From Synechococcus sp. ROS8604 (GTDB taxonomy: Bacteria > Cyanobacteriota > Cyanobacteriia > PCC-6307 > Cyanobiaceae), in assembly GCF_014279655.1 (NCBI RefSeq), contig NZ_CP047946.1:930001-994000 (forward strand): 64,000 bases of DNA, in the 5' to 3' direction. A program made the position numbers and the translations under genes. Every line of letters starts with the position of its first letter. Within the stretch, counting starts at the first letter, position 1. The notes beneath the pieces are model-generated. The model was not told the origin of the DNA. It saw only the letters and a list, made by a program, of their open reading frames with translations, and made no database searches. Shown here in pieces: positions 27,337-35,517 of this stretch.

Positions 27337-27597
27337 TTGCGTAATAGCCAGAGGTGTGTTTACTGCCAGAACTACCGGCACAAAAGCAAAGGCGGCCCTA
27401 GGTGCCATTGGGGCTCAAGAATGCTGAAACGTCTGGTAGAAAAAGGCAGAAGCAGTCAAAGCAGGAAAAACCGGGTCTCACCAGGACAACAGAAATTACC
27501 CTTTGCATTTGATATCAGACTCAATCAAATACCAGACGAGTGGCATCAAGTTGCGGTGAGATTTAGAAAAGCCAATGGCATAAGAGATGGCGATTAA
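27337..27597 (+). pseudogene. 3' fragment of a REP-type (Y1) transposase gene
   Basis: About 86 codons closely match the C-terminal third of the intact transposase at 29034-29819: CQNYRHKSKGGPRCHWGS, RVSPGQQKLPFAF, RLNQIPDEWHQVAVRFR, ANGIRDGD. The HUH catalytic half is missing. It belongs to the left copy of a duplicated transposase-barrel block. Confidence 0.85.
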
Positions 27598-27807
27598 CGG
27601 CTATTGCTGTGGTGAATAAATTGAGGGGGGTAAGCGTATCATTAGAGATCTTGAATGCAGAGGTTGAGTTTGCCTTGCCTAAATACTTAAAGTGGAATTA
27701 ATTAATATAGAAATCATCGATGGAAGAAATGCTGGCACGATATAGGTGCCAGGTATCGTATGCCTCATTAGGGAAATTTAGGCGTGATTAGGCAGTGATT
27801 AAAGAAA

Positions 27808-27831
27808 TAAAAAGCCCCTGTGGTGGCAGGA
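27808..27831 (-). terminator. Terminator of barrel gene 1
   Basis: On the minus strand CCTG pairs with CAGG around CCACCA, followed by GGCTTTTT. A near copy serves barrel gene 2 at 29998-30023. Confidence 0.6.
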
Positions 27832-27895
27832 GGTTTTGGATGTTAAGGTCTAGGAACACATCTACACCCGCATTCGGTGGTTGTACAGGTATTGA

Positions 27896-28858
27896 TCAAT
27901 ACAGGTTTGTGAGGAATCCCTGTTCGCTCCTCCAGTGGGTTAAATCAGGTGAATCGTGCACCCTCACATCCCGGCTGCTTGGTGTTGATGTTAGGGCATT
28001 GATCACAGGGTGTTGTTGAACTTTTTTCCGTTGCGCTGTTGTAGCCGCACCACCAAATTGCACTTTAAGGTCTGCTGAAACTCTTGTCTCGAATGCCTCG
28101 TCGTAGGAGATATTCACTCCAGCTGTTAAACCACTGCTGATTTCATAAGCCAAGCGTCCGAATACGCCAGAACCATCTGCTGAACCAAGGTCACCTTGCT
28201 GGTAGTAATAGCCAACAGAAGCATTCAGCTCAGGAGTGATGAAATAACCAACATCAAGCCCGTAGGTGTTGAGTGAACCGCCTTGAAAAACGCTGTTGAG
28301 TTGAGCTTCTTTCTCACCAACCGGAACTAAGGCATAGGCATTGAAGTTCCAACTGTCTGAGACAGCTTCTGCATTCACAGCAACCTGCTGGAAGAAGACA
28401 CTGCTCTTGTCTGTGACGGATACCCCTGTATCGGCATCACCTGTAGCCATCGGACGGCTGTCATAACCAGCATTCAGCCCAAACATCCAGCTGCGGTCTC
28501 CATTCAGCCAGCGATAACCAAGCCTTGAGGAAGTGCTGATCGTGGTGCCAGCAACTTCTGTATTGATCAGGCTGCTGTCATTGCCGTAATCAGCGAAGTT
28601 GACATTCGCCAGTACATCAGCAAAGAACACACTGTTCTCGCCAACAGAGAGAGGCAAGAACCCACCAATACCTGCTTGATTCGGTGTTCCAGCTCCTTGC
28701 AATGCAACTTGAAACCCAATGGTGGGCTTGACAACACCCCTAAGGCTGATGCTCATCACACCAAGGTCATCAACACTGCCGTCCTCTTGCGCAATGGCGG
28801 GCAGAGAAGCAAGAGAGATGGCAGAAGCAAGCAGCCCCAGGGAGAGACGACGCAGCAT
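27896..28858 (-). CDS. Outer-membrane beta-barrel protein, copy 1
   Basis: 320 residues with a signal peptide (MLRRLSLGLLASAI, cut after AIAQ). The rest is made of alternating strands rich in Gly, Tyr, Asn and Ser (SSRLGYRWLNGDRSWMFGLN, ASVGYYYQQGDLG), a barrel resembling the inverse-autotransporter (intimin-type) beta domain. A short helical tail (NALTSTPSSRDVRVHD) follows, with no passenger domain. Copies 2 (30083) and 3 (35518) are close paralogues. It may be a porin or a surface receptor; that is inference. It is transcribed against the element's replication operon and has its own terminator. Confidence 0.75.
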   Translation of the reverse strand: MLRRLSLGLLASAISLASLPAIAQEDGSVDDLGVMSISLRGVVKPTIGFQVALQGAGTPNQAGIGGFLPLSVGENSVFFADVLANVNFADYGNDSSLINTEVAGTTISTSSRLGYRWLNGDRSWMFGLNAGYDSRPMATGDADTGVSVTDKSSVFFQQVAVNAEAVSDSWNFNAYALVPVGEKEAQLNSVFQGGSLNTYGLDVGYFITPELNASVGYYYQQGDLGSADGSGVFGRLAYEISSGLTAGVNISYDEAFETRVSADLKVQFGGAATTAQRKKVQQHPVINALTSTPSSRDVRVHDSPDLTHWRSEQGFLTNLY

Positions 28859-28952
28859 TAGGCGTTAATAGATGGCGTAACGATGCCTTGCTTGTGCTGC
28901 TGCTACACGCTGCAGTAGGCAGTTTCAGCTTTGCTGCTATTCAGTAAGCAAC

Positions 28953-28976
28953 AAAAACCCCGCTCGTGGCGGGGCT
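28953..28976 (-). terminator. Hairpin upstream of barrel gene 1
   Basis: Read on the minus strand, AGCCCCGC-CACGA-GCGGGGTTTTT. It lies about 95 bases before the barrel gene start and belongs to the leader block shared by all barrel copies. Its original upstream gene is gone here. Confidence 0.7.
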
Positions 28977-29033
28977 AATGAATATTCAGTCGGGAGATCG
29001 TTAGCGACAATTCACCATCTGGTTGTTGATTCA

Positions 29034-29819
29034 ATGGGTCGATCATCTCGTCGGCTTCCTCCAGGACATTCATTTCATATCACGCTTAGATGCAATAGCC
29101 GTCAGTTTCTGATTGCCAAAGGATTGAGAAGGGATGTGCTGCTTGCTGTGCTCACTAAAGCCAAGCAGAAGGTGCCTCATCGCTTATATGCGGTGTGTCT
29201 GATGGCTAATCACCTGCATTTGCTTCTGCGTCCTGATGATGCAAATGAATTGCCAAAGCTGATGCATTGGTTTGGCTGGTATTCAGCCATGGCACTAAAC
29301 CGCCTTTCTGGTCGTTGCGGGCATTTTTGGGAAGCCAGGTATTACGCCACTGCGATTGCTCCAAAAGATCACAGGCGAGTGCTGAATACGTTGCGGTATA
29401 TCCACGCCAATCCAAAGGCAGCAGGAATCAGAAAAGGGTTTTATGACCCCTATTCCAACTACGGGCATTACGGAAGATTGGCGTGTGATGGCATCAGTGA
29501 GTGGCACCCAAGCTTTCTGCAATTGGCATCAAGCCTGAAGGGATGCTCCAAGCGCTATGCACGCTTTTGCCAAAAGTATCGCCATCACGCCAAAGGAGCA
29601 GCCAAGTGCCACTGGGGCTCAAGCATGCTGAAGCGATTGGTTGAGACAAGAGGTGGTCGTAGAAGCAAGAGCAAGCGTGTCTCACCAGGGCAACAAAAAT
29701 TGCCGTTTGCCTTTGATGTGCGGCTCAATCAAATCCCAGCGGAGTGGCATCAAATTGCGGTGAGATTTAGAAGGGCAAATGGCATTCGTGATGGCGATCA
29801 AATACTCAAGCTTTGGTGA
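29034..29819 (+). CDS. REP-associated tyrosine (Y1/HUH) transposase
   Basis: 261 residues. The Y1 domain shows FHITLRC, the HUH motif in ANHLHLLLR (His60, His62) and the likely catalytic Tyr122 in LRYIHANPKAAGI. A basic C-terminal extension follows. Such TnpA_REP proteins are single-strand transposases related to IS200/IS605 and usually sit near palindromic repeats rather than inside a classic IS. A 3' fragment of a second copy lies at 27337-27597. Confidence 0.85.
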   Translation: MGRSSRRLPPGHSFHITLRCNSRQFLIAKGLRRDVLLAVLTKAKQKVPHRLYAVCLMANHLHLLLRPDDANELPKLMHWFGWYSAMALNRLSGRCGHFWEARYYATAIAPKDHRRVLNTLRYIHANPKAAGIRKGFYDPYSNYGHYGRLACDGISEWHPSFLQLASSLKGCSKRYARFCQKYRHHAKGAAKCHWGSSMLKRLVETRGGRRSKSKRVSPGQQKLPFAFDVRLNQIPAEWHQIAVRFRRANGIRDGDQILKLW

Positions 29820-29997
29820 TTAAGCTAGGGAATATAAATAGCTTTAGAGTAAATTAAGTCAAGGGTGGATTTGTTATGAATACGTAAAATTATTTCTGAT
29901 TAGTTCCTTCCAAATAAGCCATCAAGGCAACTTTCTACATTGCAATGGTGCCAGGTATTAAAGGCTGATTTACTGGTTTATGGGTGTGACTGAAGAA

Positions 29998-30023
29998 ATA
30001 AAAAGCCCCTGTGGTTGCAGGGA
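29998..30023 (-). terminator. Terminator of barrel gene 2
   Basis: On the minus strand CCCTG pairs with CAGGG around CAACCA, followed by GCTTTTT. It is homologous to the hairpin at 27808-27831. Confidence 0.65.
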
Positions 30024-30082
30024 CTTCTGGGGTTAGGTTGGTTGGGTTATGTGTCGGTTCATATAGTGATTTATTGTTTAGT

Positions 30083-31090
30083 TTACCCCATTTGGGTATT
30101 CACTCTCTGATCCATACACCCCATTCGCCTTAACTCTTCCCTCGTTGAATTCCATAATTGCCATTCGTCTGCGTTGCATGCATCTTCGTCGTGCACCCGC
30201 ACATCCCGATTGCTTGGCGTTGATGTTAGGGCTTCAACTGCAGCATTGGATTTCGGTGTTTCTTTCCCAGGACCACCATTGGTATTGAAGCGCCACTTGA
30301 TGTCAGCGGAGAAGCGTGACTTGAATGCACTGTCATAAGAGAGGTTGGTGCCAAGCGTTAGTCCGTTGTTGATGGAATAAGCGAGGCGACCCAAAACACC
30401 AGAGCCATCAGCCTCATTCATATCACCGTTTTGGTAGTAGTAACCAACAGATGCCCTTAGGGCTGGCGTCAGGTTGTAACCCGCATCCAAGCCAAAGGTA
30501 TCTAGTGCGCCGCCTTGATAGACGGTGTTGAGCTGTTGCTCGGTATCACCAGTCGGGATAAGTGCATAAGCATTGAATGCCCACTTGTCGCTTACTGCTT
30601 CTGCATTGACTGCAGCCTGCTGGAAGAAGACCGTGCTGCGGTTGGTCACAGGCACCCCCGTATCGGCATAGCCCGTTGCCATTGGTCGGGTGTCATAACC
30701 CGCATTCAGCCCATACATCCAACTGCGGTCACCATTGAGCCAGCGATAACCCAGCCGTGATGAGGTGCTGATCGTGGTGCCAGCAACAGTGGTGTTGATG
30801 ATGCTGCTGTCATTGCCGTAATCAGCGAAGTTGACGTTCGCCAGTACATCAGCAAAGAAGACGCTGTTGTCTCCAACAGAGAGAGGCAAGAACCCGCCAA
30901 TACCGGCTTGATTCGGTGTGCCTGCTCCCTGCAGTGCGCCTTGAAAACCAATAGTGGGTTTGACGACATCCTTCAGGCTGATGCTCATCACACCAAGGTC
31001 ATCAGCACTGCCGTCTTCTTGAGCAATGGCAGGAAGGGAAGCAACAGAGATGGCAGAAGCCAACAGCCCTAGGGAGAGACGACGCAGCAT
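30083..31090 (-). CDS. Outer-membrane beta-barrel protein, copy 2
   Basis: 335 residues, same architecture as copy 1: signal peptide ending AIAQ, barrel strands (SSRLGYRWLNGDRSWMYGLN, ASVGYYYQNGDMN) and a tail with the conserved RDVRVHD. Copies 1 and 2 agree strongly over the first two thirds and differ more near the C-terminus, which suggests recombination or selection on exposed parts. Its flanks, the transposase 3' end on one side and the leader with hairpin on the other, are duplicated too. Confidence 0.75.
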   Translation of the reverse strand: MLRRLSLGLLASAISVASLPAIAQEDGSADDLGVMSISLKDVVKPTIGFQGALQGAGTPNQAGIGGFLPLSVGDNSVFFADVLANVNFADYGNDSSIINTTVAGTTISTSSRLGYRWLNGDRSWMYGLNAGYDTRPMATGYADTGVPVTNRSTVFFQQAAVNAEAVSDKWAFNAYALIPTGDTEQQLNTVYQGGALDTFGLDAGYNLTPALRASVGYYYQNGDMNEADGSGVLGRLAYSINNGLTLGTNLSYDSAFKSRFSADIKWRFNTNGGPGKETPKSNAAVEALTSTPSNRDVRVHDEDACNADEWQLWNSTREELRRMGCMDQRVNTQMG

Positions 31091-31184
31091 GGAGCGTGAA
31101 TTAGATGCCGTAACGATGCCTTGCTTGTGCTGGTGATGTCCGCTGCAGTAGGCAGTTTCAGCTTTGCTGCTATTCAGTAGGCAA

Positions 31185-31212
31185 TAAAAAACTCCCGCTG
31201 TTAAGCGAGAGC
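31185..31212 (-). terminator. Terminator after the DUF4278 gene
   Basis: On the minus strand CTCTCGCT pairs with AGCGGGAG (one mismatch) around TAAC, followed by TTTTTT. It separates the DUF4278 gene from barrel gene 2. Confidence 0.75.
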
Positions 31213-31234
31213 TGATTGATGTGAAATCCTTGGT

Positions 31235-31342
31235 TTACTTGGCGTATGACACGCCGCGATAGGTCAATGGTGCCTTCTTGGTTGCATCAAAACCAACACC
31301 TTTGTGCTGGACATACTGCTTACCACGATAGGTGAGAGTCAT
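31235..31342 (-). CDS. DUF4278-type small protein
   Basis: 35 residues, starting MTLTYRGKQYVQHKG and ending LTYRGVSYAK. The two YRG repeats are the hallmark of the DUF4278 family found in cyanobacteria and cyanophages. Function unknown. It has a clear terminator 23 bases downstream. Confidence 0.8.
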   Translation of the reverse strand: MTLTYRGKQYVQHKGVGFDATKKAPLTYRGVSYAK

Positions 31343-31672
31343 TTGAGGTTCCTCAGAAATCCAGGTCCCCGTTCCGTGGCCTGGCGAGTCTGCGCCTCAC
31401 AGAAGTGAGGTGAACGTTCTTTGTAGTTGGTACTACTTTATTTTTATAGCAACAACGTCAACGTTTCTGTTGTTCGTGCTGTTACACAAGTGAATCCAAT
31501 CTTTCTATTGGCAGCATATCTATACAGAAACGAAAAAACCCCCAACAGTTAGGGCAGGGTTAGAAGGCTTTAGCGTTGGTTGCCAGAGCTTCATCAGCAG
31601 TGCCACGCTTGCGCTTATCAGGCAGCTTGGTCGAAATGATGTCGTCATACAACTAATCCAAGTCCTCACCCG
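31343..31672. other. Intergenic stretch with a small gene remnant
   Basis: About 330 bases. On the minus strand at 31577-31650, the phrase DDIISTKLPDKRKRGTADE ends at TAA, with a TAG just before it, so a small basic protein gene seems to have decayed. A C-run/G-run hairpin with a T run lies near 31533-31558. The rest holds presumed promoter sequence for the DUF4278 gene. Confidence 0.45.
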
Positions 31673-31927
31673 TTATGGGTACAACACCTCCATAATTTCC
31701 CAACGGGACTGCAGACTCACGCCTAGCTGCCAAGCCATCAGCCTGTCCCTTTCCTCTTCCACCAATAAGAACACCATCCAATCCGGCTCGACCTCACCAG
31801 CCACATCCCTTCCAAGCTGTTCAATACCGAGGGTTAACCAAGACTTGTAGCCATCAACGTCGTTAGCTCTCAGTGCCATCAGTAGCTCCTGCAGCAGAGC
31901 AAGCGTCATTTGAGTGTCGACGGTCAT
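31673..31927 (-). CDS. Small element protein of unknown function
   Basis: 84 residues from the ATG giving MTVDTQMTLALLQELL; the frame is open further up, but that part contains a terminator hairpin at 31967-31992, so the shorter start is right. It is helical, with LRANDVDGYKSWLTLGIEQLG and an acidic centre. No family recognised. Confidence 0.55.
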   Translation of the reverse strand: MTVDTQMTLALLQELLMALRANDVDGYKSWLTLGIEQLGRDVAGEVEPDWMVFLLVEEERDRLMAWQLGVSLQSRWEIMEVLYP

Positions 31928-31966
31928 TGCAGGTGGGTGACTGATTGGAGTATTCCCCGCTGCAAT

Positions 31967-31992
31967 CAAAAACCCCGTTCGTGGCGGGGCTT
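31967..31992 (-). terminator. Hairpin terminator on the minus strand
   Basis: AAGCCCCGCCACGAACGGGGTTTTTG read on the minus strand. It resembles the hairpin in the barrel leaders. Confidence 0.65.
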
Positions 31993-32166
31993 GGTTAATT
32001 CTTAGTTGGGGAAGTGATTTCAACATCTTCTATTGCAACACAAGGGTCCTTACTGGCTAATATTAAGTGAGTTGATTCGAGGCACGTTGCTTTTGCAGGC
32101 AATACGCGAAGGAATAGTTAGAAGATTGCACGTATTGCAGACTTTCCCCCACGTATAGGCTAGTTC

Positions 32167-32550
32167 ATGAGTGCAACAAAGACATTGATTTCTGTTTCTG
32201 AAGCTGCTGAAATTCTTGGTCGATCCAAAAGTACGGTTTATGCCGCTTTGAATGAGACACCGCCGCGGCTGCATTATCACGATGTACGGCGTCGGTTGCT
32301 TCTAAGGGAAGGTCTTGAAACACGTTTCGCCCGATCAACCCGGCCACGAATTGATAAACCTCAGGCACAGGCGGCGGAGAGAAAGAGGAAGACAGCTGAT
32401 TTTCAGAAACAATGGGAGATCATTGCAGAAACTGCAAACAAAACCCTTGATTGCGGTGCTTGGCCAGGTCCGCCATGGTCGGGTAAACAATGGGCAGTTT
32501 TAGCTGGATGTATTGATATTGCTATTGAAGAGGCCAACTCTGAGATTTGA
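32167..32550 (+). CDS. MerR/excisionase-family HTH protein
   Basis: 127 residues. Residues about 8-45 form a winged-helix start (VSEAAEILGRSKSTVYAAL) as in excisionases and AlpA-type regulators. The C-terminal half is helical (WEIIAETANKTLD, WAVLAGCIDIAIEEA) and unfamiliar. It is convergent with the integrase gene, and likely controls excision or integrase expression. Confidence 0.7.
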   Translation: MSATKTLISVSEAAEILGRSKSTVYAALNETPPRLHYHDVRRRLLLREGLETRFARSTRPRIDKPQAQAAERKRKTADFQKQWEIIAETANKTLDCGAWPGPPWSGKQWAVLAGCIDIAIEEANSEI

Positions 32551-32589
32551 GGCAGGGTGCTTACTGTGAAATATTTTCCAGAGTGTTAA

Positions 32590-33861
32590 CTAAGTGATTG
32601 TTTCTAGGGATTTAATCGCAGCATCAACTGCGATTTTTGTAGAGGCAGTGTCAGTCCATTGGCCGTAATGGCGAATGTGGGTTCGTAAGTCATGCCCCAT
32701 CATCCACGCAGTGTCTCTTAAGGGAACTGGCTGGGGATAATACTTCGCTGATCTCCATGCATAGCCATGCCTTAGGCAATAGGGGGTTAGTTCAGGATTT
32801 TTCTGTTTCAGCGTTTGCCAGGTTGGGTTTCGATCGAGGTATTGGCGGAAGGTATGTCCGCATGCCTTGTAGGCGTCTGGTTCGAGATTTCTGATGCTTT
32901 TTGGGAGCCTCACCAATCCGCTGGCATACAGCTGAACGAGTCGGGCACCTTCGCCTGGTAGCTCTTTTAGCGGTAGCTCCACGGCATTCCTTGGTGGTTT
33001 TGGTTCAGCGGCACTGTGAGCGTTTCGCTTTACGTTGCCGACCATCAACTCGCCATCTTCAACGTTCAGAACCATTAGTTCGGCTGGTCGAAGACCAAAC
33101 AAGCCAACGAGACCAACGGCGAGCCTTAATTCAGGATCTGACTCCAATCCATTCAGCAGGACTAAAAGTTCTTCGGGTTTGATCGGTGTTGTTGGTTTGG
33201 GCGTCGATTGCCGCTTACCGATTAGCTCCTTCATGTCGTCGCATTCCAATGGCAACCACTTTTTGTTCGCTCCGCATTTGTTGACGGCAAACCTTAGGAA
33301 CCGTGCGACGTCCAACATGTTGCGTTTTCGCCCTGATGATCCTGGCTCCATCTCCATCAGGTGTTTTCTGGCATAGAGCCGCATCAATCCACCGCCATCG
33401 TGTGCGGCACCACTTCGAGCAGTTATTAGATCCACGGCTCTATTGATTCGATATTCCTCGTGTTCGGCGTAGTTCGTGGCTTTTACGGTTCCTGAACCAA
33501 CCCGACTGTCTTTGTAGCGTCCTTGGACTTCGCTCCAGTTCAGGTCGACACCAGTGACTTCAGGACTATTTCTGACCAACTGATATGCGTCAGTCATTCC
33601 AATGTTGAGTTGATCCATTCGGTCGACGAGCTCACCAATCAGGTTGAGAACCTTGCGATGACTTCCTCGCGTGAAGAGCAGATCGGTCGATATGAATTGC
33701 GTTCGACCGTGGCGAGCATTGCCAGCTTCAGCCTTTCCAATTTTGAAGCGACCGTATTGATCTTTGAGGACCCACCCAGGTCCGTAGTCACCTTTGACGC
33801 CTTGCCGGAGTGTTTTTAACCACTGCTGCGCCTGAGCCATGAGTCTCTTCTTGGCGTGCAA
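32590..33861 (-). CDS. Tyrosine integrase of element A
   Basis: 423 residues. A long N-terminal arm-binding and core-binding part is followed by the catalytic domain: first Arg in GLFGLRPAELM, then RHGYAWR (box II HxxR-like), GHDLRTH, and the nucleophile Tyr in HYGQW. It is clearly homologous to the element B integrase, with many identical stretches (NVKRN, TFRQYLDR, LRHGYAWR, GHDLRTH). The start is 160 bases from the att repeat it should act on, and candidate arm sites lie between. Confidence 0.9.
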   Translation of the reverse strand: MHAKKRLMAQAQQWLKTLRQGVKGDYGPGWVLKDQYGRFKIGKAEAGNARHGRTQFISTDLLFTRGSHRKVLNLIGELVDRMDQLNIGMTDAYQLVRNSPEVTGVDLNWSEVQGRYKDSRVGSGTVKATNYAEHEEYRINRAVDLITARSGAAHDGGGLMRLYARKHLMEMEPGSSGRKRNMLDVARFLRFAVNKCGANKKWLPLECDDMKELIGKRQSTPKPTTPIKPEELLVLLNGLESDPELRLAVGLVGLFGLRPAELMVLNVEDGELMVGNVKRNAHSAAEPKPPRNAVELPLKELPGEGARLVQLYASGLVRLPKSIRNLEPDAYKACGHTFRQYLDRNPTWQTLKQKNPELTPYCLRHGYAWRSAKYYPQPVPLRDTAWMMGHDLRTHIRHYGQWTDTASTKIAVDAAIKSLETIT

Positions 33862-33883
33862 GTGATTTAAGGATGTCAGAAAT

Positions 33884-33908
33884 GAGTCTGATTTTCAAGT
33901 CTGATTTC
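33884..33908 (+). repeat. Candidate integrase arm site, right end of element A
   Basis: GTCTGATT at 33886 and 33899, again 13 bases apart, in a 25-bp segment matching 23549-23573 at 23 positions and in the same orientation. Confidence 0.6.
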
Positions 33909-34022
33909 TGCTTTTTCTTGCTGCAGCAGGCTGTGGCAGGTTGTCGCGTCTTCCCTAAGAAAGCCTATTTTCACTCAGGTTTTTGCTGTTGTCGCAACGC
34001 TTCTCAGGTTCTGCTGGCTTTT

Positions 34023-34065
34023 CATGGCATGCAGGGGGTCAGCGGTTCGAATCCGCTTGGCTCCA
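34023..34065 (+). repeat. att copy 2 between elements A and B
   Basis: Identical to the tRNA-Ala 3' end over 43 bp. There is no 5' half, so this is not a tRNA gene. It shares CTCCACT at its edge with copy 3. Confidence 0.95.
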
Positions 34066-34100
34066 CTTCAAGAATAAAACTTGTCACTGACAGGTTTTTT

Positions 34101-34125
34101 GGCGGCACGTAAGAGCCGCTTTTTT
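34101..34125 (+). terminator. Hairpin terminator at the left end of element B
   Basis: GCGGC pairs with GCCGC across ACGTAAGA, followed by six T. Confidence 0.65.
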
Positions 34126-34505
34126 AATGCCGAAAAAGCTAAATATCATTTTTGATGCGCAAAATGATGCACAAAAATTTGGTGTCCCGTATGGCCGCGG
34201 CTGTTTCCTTCGGTATCTCATGCGAGCTGACTCTGCCCAGCGCGTGGTTGGTTGTTCTGTCATCTCTGGAATCGATCTGGATGGCTTCGCACTTGTGCTG
34301 AGGGCTATGTGGCGCGCCTCATTCCCCGTGTTAAGCAACTTGCTTCTTCGAGAAGTAGCTGCTGCGGGTCACCAGGGTGGCTGTGTTTGCTTGGGCGATA
34401 TGGCGGGTTTGGAAGACCAACGGCTGAAGCAATTGGGCTGAACTGGACTCATCCTTTCGAGTGGTTGGGTCTTACCCCAATGGGCAATCTGGCCAAACTG
34501 CTCTG
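34126..34505. other. Possible degenerate coding stretch, left end of element B
   Basis: Open frames exist on both strands, the longest plus-strand one at 34127-34441, but none has convincing codon structure or a recognisable motif. The frame ending near 34506 has PFEWLGLTPMGNLAKLL, which looks protein-like, so a broken gene may be present. Confidence 0.3.
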
Positions 34506-34763
34506 ATGTGGCAGCAGCAGCCTGATTACGCGCGATACAAGGAGAAGTCCAACAGTGAAGGCTGGCTGTTGAACAGACAAGAGGGAACGCTCATCCAGAT
34601 CAAACCCGATGCAGCAACGCAACATGCCCAGTTCGTATTGGTGAGCTACTACCGTTTGTCAGCACGGCTGAAGAAACCTGTACGGCAGCAGCAAATGCTC
34701 CGTTACCTAGGCATCATGCGCACAACAGATTCAGTTCAATGCTCCGATCGCTTTCAGTCTTAA
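34506..34763 (+). CDS. Hypothetical protein (weak)
   Basis: 85 residues from ATG 34506, with a hydrophilic, plausible composition (YARYKEKSNSEGWLLNRQEG, FVLVSYYRLSARLKK). It overlaps the lipoprotein gene start by 25 bases. No family recognised. Confidence 0.35.
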   Translation: MWQQQPDYARYKEKSNSEGWLLNRQEGTLIQIKPDAATQHAQFVLVSYYRLSARLKKPVRQQQMLRYLGIMRTTDSVQCSDRFQS

Positions 34764-34930
34764 CTTTGGTCATTTGCTTAAGCGTTATCTCGCTTTTGAC
34801 TGCTTGCTCGAATGATGGCATTGCATCGTTGAATCCTAGTGTTGATCGGGAAGCGGGTTTGGTTGAGCTGGGCACAATGGATCAAGCACCAAACATGGAT
34901 CAAGAATCACTCAACTTTGATCGCCTATAG
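34739..34930 (+). CDS. Small lipoprotein
   Basis: 63 residues. The N-terminal signal ends in the lipobox LLTAC, so it should be lipid-anchored. The mature part is short and acidic (DREAGLVELGTMDQ). Function unknown. Confidence 0.6.
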   Translation: MLRSLSVLTLVICLSVISLLTACSNDGIASLNPSVDREAGLVELGTMDQAPNMDQESLNFDRL

Positions 34931-35088
34931 CCAATTGATCTGAGGTGGTGTCACGAACCAGTTGATGCGTTATGCCGACAAGTCTTGGCTGGCACTCGGC
35001 ATTGAAGAGATTTAGAGATGATCTTTATTAGCTAGTCCGAGAATGATGAAAAGCATTATTTAACTTCGCCCGGTGAAGCGATATTAAT

Positions 35089-35244
35089 TCAGCCGATCCA
35101 AATTCCAAGCAGGATTCCGATGATCAAAGCCGAGAACCAGACAAGGGCTCCCATCTGGTATTCGCTAAGACCAAGCTTTTTCTTGATCCAGAAATAAGCA
35201 TCACGATCTGCGCCAACGATTGACTTTAAGGGGTTTTTAGCCAT
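35089..35244 (-). CDS. Small single-span membrane protein
   Basis: 51 residues from the ATG giving MAKNPLKSIVGADRDAYFW; an upstream start adds 11 residues. A single C-terminal membrane helix (VWFSALIIGILLGIWIG) follows a basic amphipathic part. No family recognised. Confidence 0.55.
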   Translation of the reverse strand: MAKNPLKSIVGADRDAYFWIKKKLGLSEYQMGALVWFSALIIGILLGIWIG

Positions 35245-35321
35245 TTGATTTAAGTGCAGTCGTTCTGATTTTTGCAAAGGAACCTATTTGATGCAAGAGG
35301 TAATGATCAGCACTGTCATCC

Positions 35322-35390
35322 TTCGCAGCTAGAACCAGCGTGTCTACAAGGGCACCCTCGGTTCGAGTCCCGCACTCTTCGCTTCGCAAC
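35322..35390 (+). other. tRNA 3'-end-like fragment
   Basis: The stretch contains GGTTCGAGTCCCGC, a T-loop-like sequence, preceded by an anticodon-arm-like and variable region, but the T-stem pairs imperfectly and no 5' half exists. It may be a relic attachment site from another tRNA, or chance. Confidence 0.3.
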
Positions 35391-35517
35391 CAAGTAATCC
35401 CCGCCACAAGCTGGGTTTTTTAATGCTTACTGAATAGCAGCAAAGCTGAAACTGCCTACTGCAGCGTGCAGCAGCAGCACAAGCAAAGGCATCATTACGG
35501 CATCTATTAACGCTCCA

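Larger units (their letters stand above)
23476..34065. mobile_element. Integrative element A at tRNA-Ala (tycheposon/satellite-like)
   Basis: About 10.5 kb bounded by identical 43-bp direct repeats of the tRNA 3' end. It carries an excisionase-like HTH gene, a Prim-Pol primase, a VirE-type helicase, an iteron-like array, two beta-barrel genes, a REP-type transposase, a second HTH gene and a tyrosine integrase next to the right repeat. No capsid or conjugation genes are seen. Because it lies between the tRNA and the second repeat, it probably inserted after element B. Tycheposons of picocyanobacteria share the tRNA target and the integrase-plus-replication layout; that assignment is inference. 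Confidence 0.85.

Noticed and set aside
34023-34065. A second tRNA-Ala gene
   Set aside because: Only the 3' half is present, with no acceptor 5' strand or D-arm. The same holds for 46474-46516. They are att sites.
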